Shown: positions 1 to 10,709 of the stretch, in pieces
Layout: the number at the start of each line of letters is the position of its first letter
How positions within the stretch are numbered: the first letter of the stretch is position 1
From: Saururus chinensis
Lineage: Eukaryota > Streptophyta > Magnoliopsida > Piperales > Saururaceae
DNA length: 64,000 nucleotides
Assembly: GCA_035235625.1 (NCBI GenBank)
Contig: CP141148.1
Coordinates: forward strand, 21,887,057 to 21,951,056
Reading direction: 5' to 3'
Notes under the pieces: model-generated
The model's database searches: none
Seen by the model: the letters and a program-made list of their open reading frames with translations, nothing else
Told to the model about the DNA's origin: nothing
Translations under genes and position numbers: made by a program

Positions 1-1521
1 ATCTCCTCTGAGAAAGAAAGTGAATATGTGTGGGCACTAAATTGTTTGAAGTCTTTGTTGACAGTAGGTGATCTTCCAGGAGTAATTGTAACAGACAGAG
101 ATCAAGCATTGATGCAAGCAATTCAGGTGGTTTTCCCCACTTCAAAGAACATATTGTGTAAATGGCATATTTCAACATGTGTTATGAGAAATTGTCGAAA
201 AGCATTTAATACCGAGGCTGCATGGGTTGACTTTATTCGATGTTGGAATGGAATTGTACATTCATCAGAGGAGAGTGAATACAATGAACAACTTCATATG
301 TTGGACACAGACTACAAAGATTTTGAGGTGTTGACTTATCTTCATACTACTTGGTTGGAGCTATTCAAGGAGCAATTTGTAGGCTCTTGGACATACAATT
401 ATATGCATTTTGGCAACAAGACCACCAATAGAGTTGAGAGCATGCATGCTAAATTGAAGATGCAATTACGCTCATCAATGGTTGACATACTTCAATCATG
501 GTCCAATATTGATGAAATTGTCAACCTTCAACTTGATGAAGTGAGGAAGTCATTTGAAGAAAGTAGATACAAGCAGTGTCACCAATTCAGAAATCCATTC
601 TACAAAGAAGTAGTTGGGCTAGTGTCAAGGGCTGCATTGAAATTGATAGATGATGAAAGGAAAAAAATTGAGCAGTTTCCAATTGAAGAAACACACTGTA
701 TGCATGAATTGAGGAAAACACATGGCCTTCCATGTAAGCACCAATTGACAAAGTGGTTACTTGAAGATCATCCACTGGCATTGCATGAAATACACGATCA
801 TTGGAAGACACTTTATGTTGTGAGCAAAACAACTTATTCAAAGGGACATGAATTAGTTGATTGCTTTGAGAAGATTTATGAACGATATGAAATGGCCAAT
901 GAGGGGGTGAAAACACAAATATTATCACAATGAAAACAAATTGCAGATCCTACAACAATTTGGATGGAAATGTCTTCAATAGGTACGAAGCAATGTGGTA
1001 GGCCAAAAGGAACTAAAAACAAGTAGGAGAGTTCTACTAAAAGAGATCCCTCCGGTTTTGAGCATGTAGTTGCTGATTTAAGAGCTCAACACAAAGCTGG
1101 CATGAAAGAAAGGTATGTGCATTGTTTTCCCACAGTCATGCAGTCATATGTGAAGGGCATCTTCGACGTCCCTGCGGATGGCCATTGTGGGTTTCATGTC
1201 ATTTCATCTTCCTTAGAACTCAGGGAACTTGGGTGGAAAACAATGAGAACATATTTGATATATGAAATTGCAGTTCATAGGGATGAATATGAAACTATTT
1301 TCAGTGGATCTAGAAGTGTAGATGAACTTTTGGATTGTTTGAAGTTCTTTGGAGATGTGGCCCCCCAAAATAATTGGATGACAATATCGGACATGGGGTA
1401 TGTTTTTGCCTCTTGCTACAATGTTCCTGTGATTCTAATTTCGAGGAGTCTTTGCATGACCATATTCCCATTTAGGACAGCTCCTAAATCAAAGCATAAA
1501 AAAATATATGGGAATGATTAA
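1..1521 (+). pseudogene. MULE transposase fused to OTU-like cysteine protease (5' cut by window edge, two in-frame stops)
   Basis: One reading frame runs from base 1 to TAA at 1519-1521, interrupted by TGA at 931-933 and TAG at 1024-1026. The first part is a Mutator-like transposase core. It contains TDRDQALMQAI followed by CKWHI (region of the second catalytic Asp), then NRVESMH (region of the catalytic Glu), then a SWIM-like zinc motif ending GLPCKHQL. A short basic AT-hook-like GRPKGTKNK linker follows. The second part, from about 1140, resembles an OTU deubiquitinase: VPADGHCGFHVISS contains the Asp and nucleophilic Cys. The C-terminal His motif expected of OTU enzymes is not seen, so the protease half looks truncated. 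The first catalytic Asp lies before the window. Transposase-OTU fusions are a known plant MULE subgroup. With two stops this copy is probably not autonomous. Confidence 0.85.
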
Positions 1522-1525
1522 CAAC
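1501..1525 (+). repeat. 25-bp direct repeat, copy 1
   Basis: This 25-bp stretch containing TATGGGAATGATTAACAAC is repeated exactly at 3072-3096. It covers the stop codon of the OTU-like reading frame. The two copies bracket a segment of about 1.55 kb. Confidence 0.9.
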
Positions 1526-3071
1526 TTACCCACGATCCTTGGAAAATAGGCACACGCAAAGATGGGAAAACGCGGGAGAGTGAGGGAAAAGAAAGTGTCA
1601 TGCTATCTAGGATAAGGGAAGGCAATCGATCATGTTTGTATATCTCATATAGCGACTGTTCTCAAATGCGTCACTATATGTGTGTTGTTGATATCCACTT
1701 TTTTGTAGTGGTGATCCATTCTTTTCTCAATACTTACATAGGATGTTTTCTATGAAAATTTTAAGTGTTTGTGCATGTGTGTGTATAATATTGACCTTTT
1801 TGTCTTCAGTCACTTTGCATAAGTCTTCCACCTTGAGTCTTCAAAGTATGTCTACTCTATTTTTTTCAAGTTATTCAATTCTAAATCTAACTCGACACAT
1901 CACTAACCAAATTAAACTTCACAAGACGTAAATTATATATATGAATGCATAGTTTTGATAATTAAAATATCGCCAATTACATATATGTCTGATATGTTCT
2001 AACAAAGGAGACACTCCGACATCTGCCACTTACTCAAAAGCCCCTACCTCACCTCAAGACGAAACTGTGCCTCCTCGGTTCAAACTTTCTCAATGTCACC
2101 CTGAAGCTCATCAAAGTGGGCAATAAACTCCAATGGGAACTCAACAAGATGCAAAGACTGGAACCCCTAGAATCCGCACGGGAGGGGGCTGCTCCTACGC
2201 TTGTAACTAGTTCAGAGATTGTTGAGCTCCAGAGGCTCTTGCTGCTGTGGGATCTCCACATTTGCCTGATGCTCCTCCTTAGGCCACCAACACCCCAACT
2301 ATCAGTCACATGGTTTTAGTTTCATCTGACCCAAGGTGGTCTTGCAGATAGGTTTGCAAATAGCTAGAATACCAAGCTCTTGAGCAAAACAAGCCATAAG
2401 GTACCCAAATGGAAAGCAGTGGCAGTGGAGCATCACATCATAATGGTATGAAGGATGAAAGAAGGTGACACACCTAATGACTCAATCAATGTGGTGGAAG
2501 AGGACCACCATGACAACCGTTCACTTTGTAGAGCGAGAACATCTCCGTGACCTTGAGAGCATTGCCCTTACTCAGTTACTCCATGTGACATGCCCTCTGT
2601 ATGGGTCGACGGTGATGACCTCTCTCTTTGCTTTGCACTAGAATAGACCTTTCTATGTATGAGAAGACCCATCAACTGAGCTATAACCGAGTTGCATCAT
2701 CAATATCAAGAGCCCAATTGCATTCTTCAGAAGCTTTCAAGATTTTCACTTGTAGTGGTAGATTTGCAGGGTTCACCGATAGACCAAAGTTTTGATTTAT
2801 ACTAAGTATATAAATATTTTCCTATAAAAATAAGAGATTTCCTTTCTCAAAGATCATGTGACTAGCATCTTGGAGAGTCATTCAAACATTTAAGCTTTGC
2901 AATCATCAAAACATAAGATATCTCACAGGGTCGTGACTAGGTGTGCATGTGCATTGTGCTAAAAAAATACATAAAATGAACTACCATTGTAGCTATTTTG
3001 TATAAATCATAAAGTTAAACTATTTTTAAGAAAAAATATATATAAAAAATGAGTCCTTATTAAACTATTTT
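1526..3071. mobile_element. Segment bracketed by 25-bp direct repeats; possible decayed TE insertion
   Basis: The segment sits between two identical 25-bp repeats, and I see no inverted termini. From about 2740 down to 2030 the minus strand reads as a decayed coding region: long open pieces are separated by stops and shifts (for example FPFGYLMACFAQELG near 2400). This is loosely like the gag or transposon proteins of plant LTR elements, but I cannot assign a family. 1530-2000 and 2760-3070 are AT-rich with nothing recognisable. A 25-bp repeat is too long for an ordinary target-site duplication of an LTR element (usually 5 bp) or MULE (9-11 bp), so a templated duplication during repair is an alternative. 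Confidence 0.4.
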
Positions 3072-3096
3072 AAAATATATGGGAATGATTAACAAC
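3072..3096 (+). repeat. 25-bp direct repeat, copy 2
   Basis: Exact second copy of 1501-1525. Beyond it I do not see the rest of an OTU domain, so this is not a simple interruption of an intact gene. 3100-3480 is AT-rich and non-coding; it holds a TTTTAATTGGA-type word and its near inverse at 3415-3437. Confidence 0.9.
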
Positions 3097-3489
3097 AGAG
3101 CCGGTTAGAAGGGACCTGCATTAATTTTCTACAAAATAAAAAAGATGGAAGATGCAAAGCAATTAAAATGTCATGTTAGCCTACTGTGAAAAAAAGTGGC
3201 TATTATGCCCATTGGCAGCCTTTTCTGGCACCAGCTTTAACAATTTAGTGGCTTCCGTTTATGGTATTTTACATTGGAAAATGATTTTTCTCCTAATGAC
3301 AAATAAAATCTTACAATTGGGTTTTAATTGGATAAACAAAGGATAATAATATACGCCTAATAAATCTATGGACCAAACCCTCTTAGTGATAGTTGAACAT
3401 AGCATACAGGATTTCTCCAATCAAAACCTAATTGAATGGTTTTGTTAGACAAATTTATTAGGTTATTATCATTTTTTTTCATAGAAAAA

Positions 3490-3845
3490 GTAAGGGGAAA
3501 ATTATATAAATAATATTAAAAAAATAATTATTTACCATTTTAAACCATTTTGGGAATGGTGTTCGTTTTTGCCACGTAGGCACCAGCCAGGCAGCTGGCA
3601 CCTGTGTGGCTTTTTTTATTTTTAACGATTTCGTCCTTTAGAATGACGAAATCAGGTTTAAGCTGATTTCGTCCTTCTAAAGGACGAAACCGGGTCAAGT
3701 TTTAAAACACTTGACCCGATTTCGTCCTTCTAAAAGACGAAATCACCGCACTTAGCCTCTTTTCACACTTTTGGCCGGGTATTAACACTGATTTCGTCCG
3801 TTTAAAGGACGAAAAGTTGATTTCGTCCTTTTAATGGACGAAATC
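3490..3845 (+). repeat. Left terminal inverted repeat of the PMD-carrying element
   Basis: It matches the reverse complement of 9155-9450 block by block: AT-rich outer end, CCATTTTAAACCATTTTGGG, a GGTGTTCGTTTTTG word, a GC-rich inverted block around GGCACCAGCC, then the palindrome array. The spacer TTAGCCTCTTTTCACAC is also matched on the right. The outer limit is uncertain by about 20 bp. Confidence 0.8.
3627..3845. repeat. Array of five short palindromes (GATTTCGTCC...GGACGAAATC) in the left TIR
   Basis: Near-palindromes of 25-28 bp built on GATTTCGTCC and GGACGAAATC occur at 3627-3653, 3665-3690, 3718-3744, 3790-3814 and 3819-3845. The arms match but the 5-8 bp centres differ between copies. 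Another palindrome, CGGGTCAAGT paired with ACTTGACCCG, lies at 3691-3718. Similar arms with variable centres suggest repeated binding sites or hairpins kept under constraint; this is inference. Confidence 0.9.
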
Positions 3846-4462
3846 GCGCTATTTACAAAACCCGCCCACGCTCCGTTCCGCATATTCTCCGTCTTGCCAG
3901 TTCGCTCCACCACGACAATTTTTTTCACTCCGCCGCGATCTTGTCCGCCGTCAATCCGCCCAGCTTTCCTTGAGTCCGACTTCTATTTTGAGTGCCACCT
4001 CGTTACAAAGCCGATTTAGGTATGCTTGTTTTGCCCTAATTTAAATATAAAAATTTTCTCTATTTAATTTAGTTAGGAAATATTGTAATGTTAGTATTAT
4101 GTTCAACTTATAATTTGTTGTCTGCCCATTTAGGATTTACTAATAACAATGGGGTTGCAAGTGTTTTAAGGAGGGTTTTGTTATTACAAGAGTAGACTAA
4201 GATTGAGTGCTTGAATGCAAAATAGTCCAGGGTCAAGATTGATTTGATTTAAGTTGTTTAAATGAATTAAGTTTTATATAAGGAACTTAGTTGGCCTGTG
4301 TTTACTCAAAAGTATCTTGATGTAATTTCCTTTAATATATGTCTTTTAACACATTTGAAAATTTCATGTAAGGAAACAAAAATTTTCATGTAATTTCCTT
4401 TCACCTTTTTAAGATTTCAGGTAAAAAAAAATCCCCTACGCTTCATAAATCCTACTAAATTG

Positions 4463-4594
4463 ATTATTCCCTTTGTTCTATGTTACTAGTTCTATTTAGT
4501 TTTTCAAAGCGAACTAACTTTAAATTAGGGTTTAAAAAAATTAGTATATTTTGAAAAATCAATGAAACTATTAATGTTGGACAGATAGAGTATA
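4463..4594. mobile_element. MITE-like hairpin nested in the PMD-carrying element
   Basis: The left end ATTCCCTTTGTTCTATGTTA and the reverse complement of the right end (ATACTCTATCTGTCCAACAT) are imperfect inverted repeats. They resemble the CTCCCTCTGTCC-type termini common in plant MITEs. About 130 bp with no coding capacity. Its position inside the larger element implies a later insertion. Confidence 0.5.
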
Positions 4595-5686
4595 TTATTA
4601 AAAAACAATTCCTTTCAGTGGATGCAACCAGGTCTAGTTTCATAACTATGGTTGTCGGCGGCACTGAAACAATAGAGGGTGATAGAGGGGTCCGATTTTC
4701 CTTAAAAAATTTAGAAGGGTAGCATTTGAATTTTTTTTGGAATAGGGTATTTATGTTTTTAAGTCAATTTTTTCCCATGAGACAAGTCATTTCAGAGTCG
4801 TTGCCCGGTCCCCACCTCCAGCCTTCATACTTTAAGTTCACCTCCCATTCCAAAACCAAAAGTCTTTCAACGAATCCGTCATACACAACCCCCAACCGCG
4901 TTTGAATTTTAAAAAGTTTTTTTTTATTTTTTAAAAAAATATATATAAGTCTAAACTCACACGCGTTAACTAAGTTTGAACATCATAAACTATGAAACCG
5001 TTATCTAGAAGAAGCAAAAAACTTAATTTGCTCCCAAGTAATATTCATCCTCTGATTTTGATCTATTGCCAATGATGTTACCTTCAACGAACATGAGCTC
5101 GAGCTCATCGAAACAAGACTTTTTTTATTTATTATCTAATAAAATTTTATTTACACATAATAAATAATATTCTCTTCTTGTTGTCTATGTGAGACTCATT
5201 TTTTTAACCTAATTAAAAAAAATATTAAATAAATAGAAAGTGGTATACGGACATTGATAAAGAAATACAGGGTCAAGTAAAGTTGATGTGAGGCCTGCAT
5301 GTTCTATCTAATTAAAAAAAATCAAATAAAAAACTTTATTTGAAGTATATCAATATTCTTGTTAAAAATAAGAAAAAACCCTAGTATTTAGTGAGAATAG
5401 TCAAAAAATGGACTGTGTGATGATCCTTCATTGGGTGGAAACTAGATTTGCCGGTGATGGCTACGACGCTCGGCCTTTCTCACTCACTTTTAGCTTTCCT
5501 AATTGCCCATACATAATAAATTTGCTCATTAATATAAAGTCTTCGTGATATGCATATGTACTTGGTAAATCTATTAGTTTCTATGCGTATATATTTTGAA
5601 AATATGTTGATTAGGGTAGATGTTAGTATTAGTTTGCTTAATCTAATATTAATTTAATTGATTGTTTATGAATTAATTGAATAGAA

Positions 5687-6557
5687 ATGGCAGAAGAAAT
5701 GGTCAGTTTTATAATTAACTATGATAGACACATAGAAGGATTATTATTTAAGAAACTGTCAACATTTGATGAATTTGAGATGCAAGTCGCAAGCAAGGTT
5801 GGGTTGGATCAAAGAAGATGGAAAATTACTATCAAATGTAATATTCCGTCATATGGATCGAGGATGACACTAATGTGCATATATGATGATGCATCAATGG
5901 GTTTTATGTTTCACCACTCGTGTCACATAATTTCTTTCGAGTTATTTCTCAAAAAAGAGGCCCGAGTGACTAGTGAAAGGCGAAGTAGTTCACATAGGAG
6001 CTCTCACAGAAGCTCACAAAGGAGCTCGGATAGAAATGTGAACAATGAAAGTCATATGCACATGTCGGTGGACAATGAAGAAGAGGGAAATTTATCTATG
6101 ATAGTAGCTTTAAATGAACGTCATAGGTCGCCTGCCCCTATTTACGGTGGAAGTGGACCTAATTGGAGGTAAGGTTGATTTAGTTGGGAATACGTTTTGA
6201 ATCTTATTATCTTTTAATGAAAATACGTTTAGCTAAATTTTGGGATTTTGTGTGTAATTTTGAAGGTCCACGATGCATGCACACGAGCCATTTAGCGTTC
6301 AAATGTCTCAAGGCGGTGCATGGTATGAAACTCAAAGTTCGATGGGCCTTCATTACCCCTACACTTATGTTGGTCATACCGATGTTGGACCTCCGATAGC
6401 AACAAGGCAACCCGGTCGCCCACGGTCAGTTCGCATTAGGAATACAATGGACCGTAGAACTATGGAGAGAGATGATAGAGGGGGATATAAATGCAGGAGG
6501 TGTAAACAAAGTGGGCATAATAGTAAATCATGTCAAAATCCTCCTGTTGATTGGTAA
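5687..6557 (+). CDS. MuDR-type N-terminal domain plus CCHC zinc-knuckle protein, no DDE core
   Basis: Two exons are inferred: 5687-6168 and 6266-6557. Donor GAG|gtaagg and acceptor tttgaag|G keep the frame and give 257 codons. Residues 1-90 resemble the PB1-like N-terminal region of MuDR-type transposases (MAEEMVSFIINYDRHIEG near the start). A Ser/Arg-rich linker follows (RRSSSHRSSHRSSQRSS). The C-terminus has PGRPRSVRIRNT and a zinc knuckle CRRCKQSGHNSKSC (CX2CX4HX4C), as at the C-end of MULE transposases. The catalytic DDE domain and SWIM finger are absent. The reading frame is intact, so this may be a deletion derivative kept as a DNA-binding accessory, or just a relic. It lies about 100 bp upstream of the PMD gene. 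Confidence 0.7.
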
Positions 6558-6654
6558 AGATATAATTAATCTATTTATTTACTATTTATTTTAGGTATGA
6601 GCATATGTTCTTATTGAATAATGATGTGATCTTAATTCTCCATCTGCAGATCAT

Positions 6655-8956
6655 ATGGATCATGTAGATCGATCTTACGGGTCAGGCCCGATCGATGATT
6701 CTATACTTCACAGCAGGAGACACATAGGTCGGCAGCTATTTGGAGAGGAGAGGTATGATAACTATTTTAAAAAAAAAATTGTTTTTTTAGCTGATATAGT
6801 ATGATGGGTTATAAATTATAAATTTATTATAAGACCCTGGGTGCCTTGAGTGCACTGAACACTTCACGTATCTCCGCCATTGGCCAGTGGATGATCGTGT
6901 GCTGCCCTACATTGAGCGAGCGGGATTTGGGCATTTTATTCATCTTAGATACGTCCGTCTCAATTGGCCTTTATTGACAGCTCTTGTTGAGAGATGGAGG
7001 AGGGAGACGCAGACGTTCCATTTGCCCTATGGAGAGATGTCCATCACTCTCATGGATGTGGCAGTTCTATTAGGACTTCGCATCTATGGTCATGCGGTGA
7101 CGGGCACGACAGGAGGAGCTCATGGTGATGTTTTAGTTAGACTCCTTGGTAGAGCTCCTCCAGCTACATTTATGCGTGGTAGTTGAGTGAGCCTTCGATG
7201 GCTCTTACAGGAGTTTCGAGAGCTCCCAGCCAATGCTACGGATATAGTTATCGAGCAACATGCACGAGCCTATCTTTTACATCTACTTGAAGCGACGATA
7301 TTTGCTGATACGATGAGTAGCCATGTACATGTCGCCTATCTCTCCCTCCTTGAGGATTTCGACAAGGCGGGTGAGTATTCATGGGGCAGTGCCACTCTTG
7401 CATTTTTATACTGAGAGTTAGAGAAAGCATGTCAGGCCATGACTTCGGGGATTGCAGGTTGTCTGACCCTTCTTCAGGTAAATGAATTTATAACTTTAAA
7501 TATTTTTATTTACGTATAATTATTTAATTTTATTTAATATGTTCATATTTTATAACATAGCTTTGGTCGTGGGAGCATTTACACGTCGAACAACCAAGTG
7601 CTGGGATGGGTCGCTTAGCCGAGGGTGCTCCATTAGGCGCAAGGTAGCTTTTATTTTTGTTTAAAACTTGAAACTTTTAGCATCGTTTTATATATATTTG
7701 TTGAACTCATTTTTTAAATATAACTCCTTAAGGTGGAATGTTCGGAGAAAGAGAACTAAAAATCCACAAGGAGTCCTTCGATTGTACAAAGGGGAGTTAG
7801 ACCACCAGCGGCTATATCAGGTAATTTTAGTTATGTGTTGAACTATTTTTGTAGTGTTTATAAAATATATTGTTGTTCTTTAAGTTAAATTATCTTTATA
7901 TATTGTATAGGTTATTTGGCAGCCGTACTCACTGGAAGTATTGGCTGCCTTACCTCCTCTATGTATTGACGGTCGAGACGTGTGGCTATCTCGAACTCCA
8001 TTAATATGTTACGAGATAATAGAGATGTATGTGCCAGATCGGGTAATGCTCTAGTTTAACCTGGAGCAGGGGGTCCCACCGTCTCCTGTTGAGTATATCC
8101 ACCGCATTACTCAACAGGGCTGCCATATTACCGACTGGACATTACATCATGTGTCATATATCGCTCAATGGGAGGATAGGAGAGCCACTATTATCGGAGG
8201 GGAGATGGCTACTACATCGCGAGATGTTCATAGCGCATATATACAGTGGTATTTACCGATTACACGACGATATATTTTGCCCTGCGATGATATAGAGGAG
8301 ATGACATATCAGCCTAGGGGAGCGTCTGAGGCAGCTTTGGTAAGTAGAACTTTGTTAATTAATGCACATATTATTTTTTTATATCTTATTAATTATTTAT
8401 CTAACTTTTAAAAAAAAATTTATAGCTTCATCTTGCTCGACATACTCATGCGCATTTGACTGACGCAATTAACACCTACACTTCGAGCGAGGACTTATTA
8501 GCAGCATGTCAGTCGGTGATTAGGGAGCATAATGATGTCATTCGTAGCTTGCCACTACTTCAGTCGGTGATTACGGATGTCTATAGAGATTATCCTGTCC
8601 ACGAGGCCGCTCAGACACCGCCGGTTCACTCTTCCTTCCATGATATTCCATCATCTTCAGCAGCGCATAGCTCTCCTCCTTGTTCATCATTTAGAGTCAC
8701 TGCACATATAGCTCAGGCAGAGCCAATTTTATATTATAAACGACATCGGCCAGCTTGTGTTGAACCATCTATTACTTATGCGGAACTGGAGCTAGAGCCA
8801 CATCCCGAGCCAGAGCCAGAGGTAGAGCCACATCCCGAGCTGGAGCCACAGCCAGAGCCGGAATTGACAGATCATGAAGAGGAGATCGTGCAGCACCGTC
8901 GAGGCCGAGGTCGAGGTCGAGCACGAGGACGAGGTCGAGGCCATAGGAGATTGTGA
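6655..8956 (+). pseudogene. Transposon-borne plant mobile domain (PMD, MAIN-like) gene with three nonsense codons
   Basis: Proposed exons are 6655-6752 (tentative), 6834-7477, 7561-7643, 7733-7820, 7911-8339 and 8426-8956. Introns 2-5 have GT-AG ends and keep the frame; the first junction is off by one base. The PMD core is clear: VLPYIERAGFGH, LLTALVERWRRETQTFHLP and ITLMDVAVLLGLRI in exon 2, continuing through HHVSYIAQWEDRRA in exon 5. The last exon ends in an acidic Pro-Glu repeat (HPEPEPEVEPHPE) and an Arg-Gly tail (RGRGRGRARGRG). In-frame stops are TGA 7184-7186, TGA 7412-7414 and TAG 8052-8054. Each can arise by one C-to-T or G-to-A change from the residue I expect (Trp, Arg, Gln). PMD proteins such as MAIN and MAIL1 help transposon silencing and genome stability; transposon-borne versions have unknown roles. 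Confidence 0.8.
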
Positions 8957-9154
8957 TATTTGTGTTGTTTTATGTTCTCCCCTTATGTGTAATAATATTT
9001 GATAAATATTTATAATAATGTTTGTTTTTATTTCATAATGTTAATATGCATTGAATGTGTGAAATGGAATGGAACTGAGAATGGAATGTGTGGAATGAAT
9101 AGGGACAGGGGTTAAATTTAGATTAAAATAGATATTTTAAAAAAAAATTAACTT

Positions 9155-9450
9155 GATTTCGTCCTTTAAAAGAACGAAATCAGTGTAAAACTGATTTCGT
9201 CCTTTAAACGGACGAAATTAGTGTTAACACCTGGCCGAAAGCGTGAAAAGAGGCTAAGTACGGTGATTTCGTCCTTTAACCTGATTTCGTCCTTCGAAAG
9301 GACGAAATCGCTAAAAATAAAAAAAAATAAAAGCCACGCAGGCGTGGCTGGTGCCTGCGTGCCAAAAACGAACACCATTTTGGAATTATTTCCCAAAATG
9401 GTTTAAAATGGAAAATAATTTTTTTTGAACATTATTATATTCTCCGAATC
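9155..9450 (-). repeat. Right terminal inverted repeat with its palindrome array
   Basis: Reverse-complement counterpart of 3490-3845. GATTTCGTCC-type palindromes occur at 9155-9181, 9193-9218 and 9283-9310, plus a half copy at 9265-9279. The outer part carries GGCTGGTGCC and CCCAAAATGGTTTAAAATGG. One palindrome is shortened compared with the left end. The PMD gene stops about 200 bp before it. Confidence 0.8.
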
Positions 9451-9809
9451 CAACCACTTTTTGGGCTTGGGTAATCTGTAGTCCTACACTCAATTTATAT
9501 AAGGGGTTTTTGGCGCAAACTATACAAGAACTAACTAATCTAGTGTTAACTCTTAATTTTATTTTTAGACAAAAATACCCCCCCTTATGATACGCTCGCT
9601 CTGCTCCGCTCCGCTCCTCAATCTTCCTCCCGTGCTTCCATCTCTGCCATTCACAGTTTCTAGTTGACGGCGTTGATCTCCCCACCTCTATCTCTCACCC
9701 ATTGCGACAAAATAAGACCAGATCAAGAGATCAAATCCATGGTCATCCACCTCACCAACCACCTCAACGACCTCCAATCCAAGCGCCACTCCCCTGGTCA
9801 CGCACCATG

Positions 9810-10008
9810 GTGGTTGCAGCAGTAACATCGACGGTGAAGATGACCACAGCCTAAGTATAGTCAATCTCGCAGGGAGCAACAACAAGGTCATCCTCAAAGC
9901 AAACTTGGAGGAGATCACAAAGGCATCAAAGGGTGGCGAGGATGAGAAGGTGGGCACCTATGTAAACGGCAACTATCAGTCTATAAATAACTCCATCTTG
10001 ATTTAACA
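9810..10008 (+). pseudogene. Possible fragment of a conserved plant protein of unknown function
   Basis: An open stretch reads SNIDGEDDHSLSIVNLAG and later TYVNGNYQSINNSILI before a stop. The ending resembles a motif (TYVN..Q.INNSI) that I recall from conserved uncharacterised plant proteins. A different upstream frame (from ATG 9738, MVIHLTNHLNDLQSKR) would need a frameshift to join it. I treat it as a decayed fragment; there is no clear start or downstream exon. Bases 9450-9810 show nothing else. Confidence 0.3.
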
Positions 10009-10087
10009 GTAAAAACTATAAATATTTACTTTTACTCTCTTTGTATATTACAAAAAAAATAAACATTTACTATTTTTAATAGACAGA

Positions 10088-10437
10088 TTACGGATTCTCC
10101 ATGGACCAGAAGACGTGATGGAGCTCATCAACCGAAACCAGCCCGTTGCAGTCCCAATCGTAGACGGAGAAAGTGTTTCTCAGGTCATCCAGAAATCTAA
10201 CAAAGCTGGCCCCAACAGTGTTGGCAGACAATAACTCCTCGAAGCTGATGAAGTCATCCCCGTCCAAGTCCACGGCGTACATCATTGCCTCCGTCTCCTC
10301 CGCTGGGCAGCCAGCAGCGCCACCAAGGCAGCGAAGGATGGACTCCAGCTCAAGGAGATCTTTCCTTCGAGGTTGGTGTCAAACTAGTCAAACACCTTAC
10401 GGAGGTTATAAGAGTCATGGACATAGCCAATGAAAGA
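10088..10437 (-). pseudogene. Calmodulin-like EF-hand protein fragment, broken
   Basis: Reading the minus strand, three EF-hand loops can be seen. The first (FDTNLEGKIS) directly follows an in-frame TAG (plus-strand CTA at 10384-10386). The second is DLDGDDFISFEEL, with the usual Asp and Glu ligands. The third, DWDCNGLVSVDEL, has Cys where Asp or Asn is usual. A one-base shift separates the first loop from the second. The frame stops after SMENP, so a fourth hand is missing. Calmodulin-like proteins are usually intronless calcium sensors with up to four hands; this is a truncated, frameshifted, nonsense-bearing copy. Confidence 0.7.
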
Positions 10438-10709
10438 GGGAGAAAGGACGATCAAAGGAATTTTAGATTAAAAGCACACGAAAGAAAGAGATTGAGAGGA
10501 AGAAGATGGGAAAAAATAAAAAAGAGAAAAGAAAATAATAAGAGTAATTTTGTCTTAAAAAATTAATACTTTAGACTTTTAAGAATAATTTAAAAAATTA
10601 GTATACATTTTGTCAGAAAAAATCGGCACATGAGACGAAACGTCAGTATTTTCTTTATATAACAAAACCTCTTCTTGAAATTTAATTAGCCAAAAAACTG
10701 GAAACCCAG

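Larger units (their letters stand above)
3490..9450. mobile_element. Long-TIR Mutator-like element carrying a MuDR-type gene and a PMD gene
   Basis: The two ends are long imperfect inverted repeats. Left 3505-3640 reads through CCATTTTAAACCATTTTGGG, a GC-rich block with GGCACCAGCC, then palindromes. Right 9155-9440 carries the same order as reverse complement (CCCAAAATGGTTTAAAATGG at the outer side). Similarity may extend to about 3490 and 9450. I could not fix the exact outer bases or a 9-11 bp target duplication. The interior has two genes on +: a short MuDR N-terminal plus zinc-knuckle gene (5687-6557) and a PMD gene (6655-8956). Long TIRs plus MuDR-type protein segments point to the Mutator superfamily, and PMD genes are known passengers of plant transposons. 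3850-5680 has no gene but holds a small MITE-like hairpin. Confidence 0.8.

Noticed and set aside
3627..3845. Palindrome array as a CRISPR array
   Set aside because: The palindromes are unevenly spaced, have no constant spacers or cas genes, occur in both TIRs of a transposon, and the window is plant nuclear DNA.
6541..6660. Splicing of the MuDR-type gene into the PMD gene as one fusion protein
   Set aside because: Joining the donor at the end of the first gene to the acceptor before 6650 creates an immediate stop, so I keep two genes.
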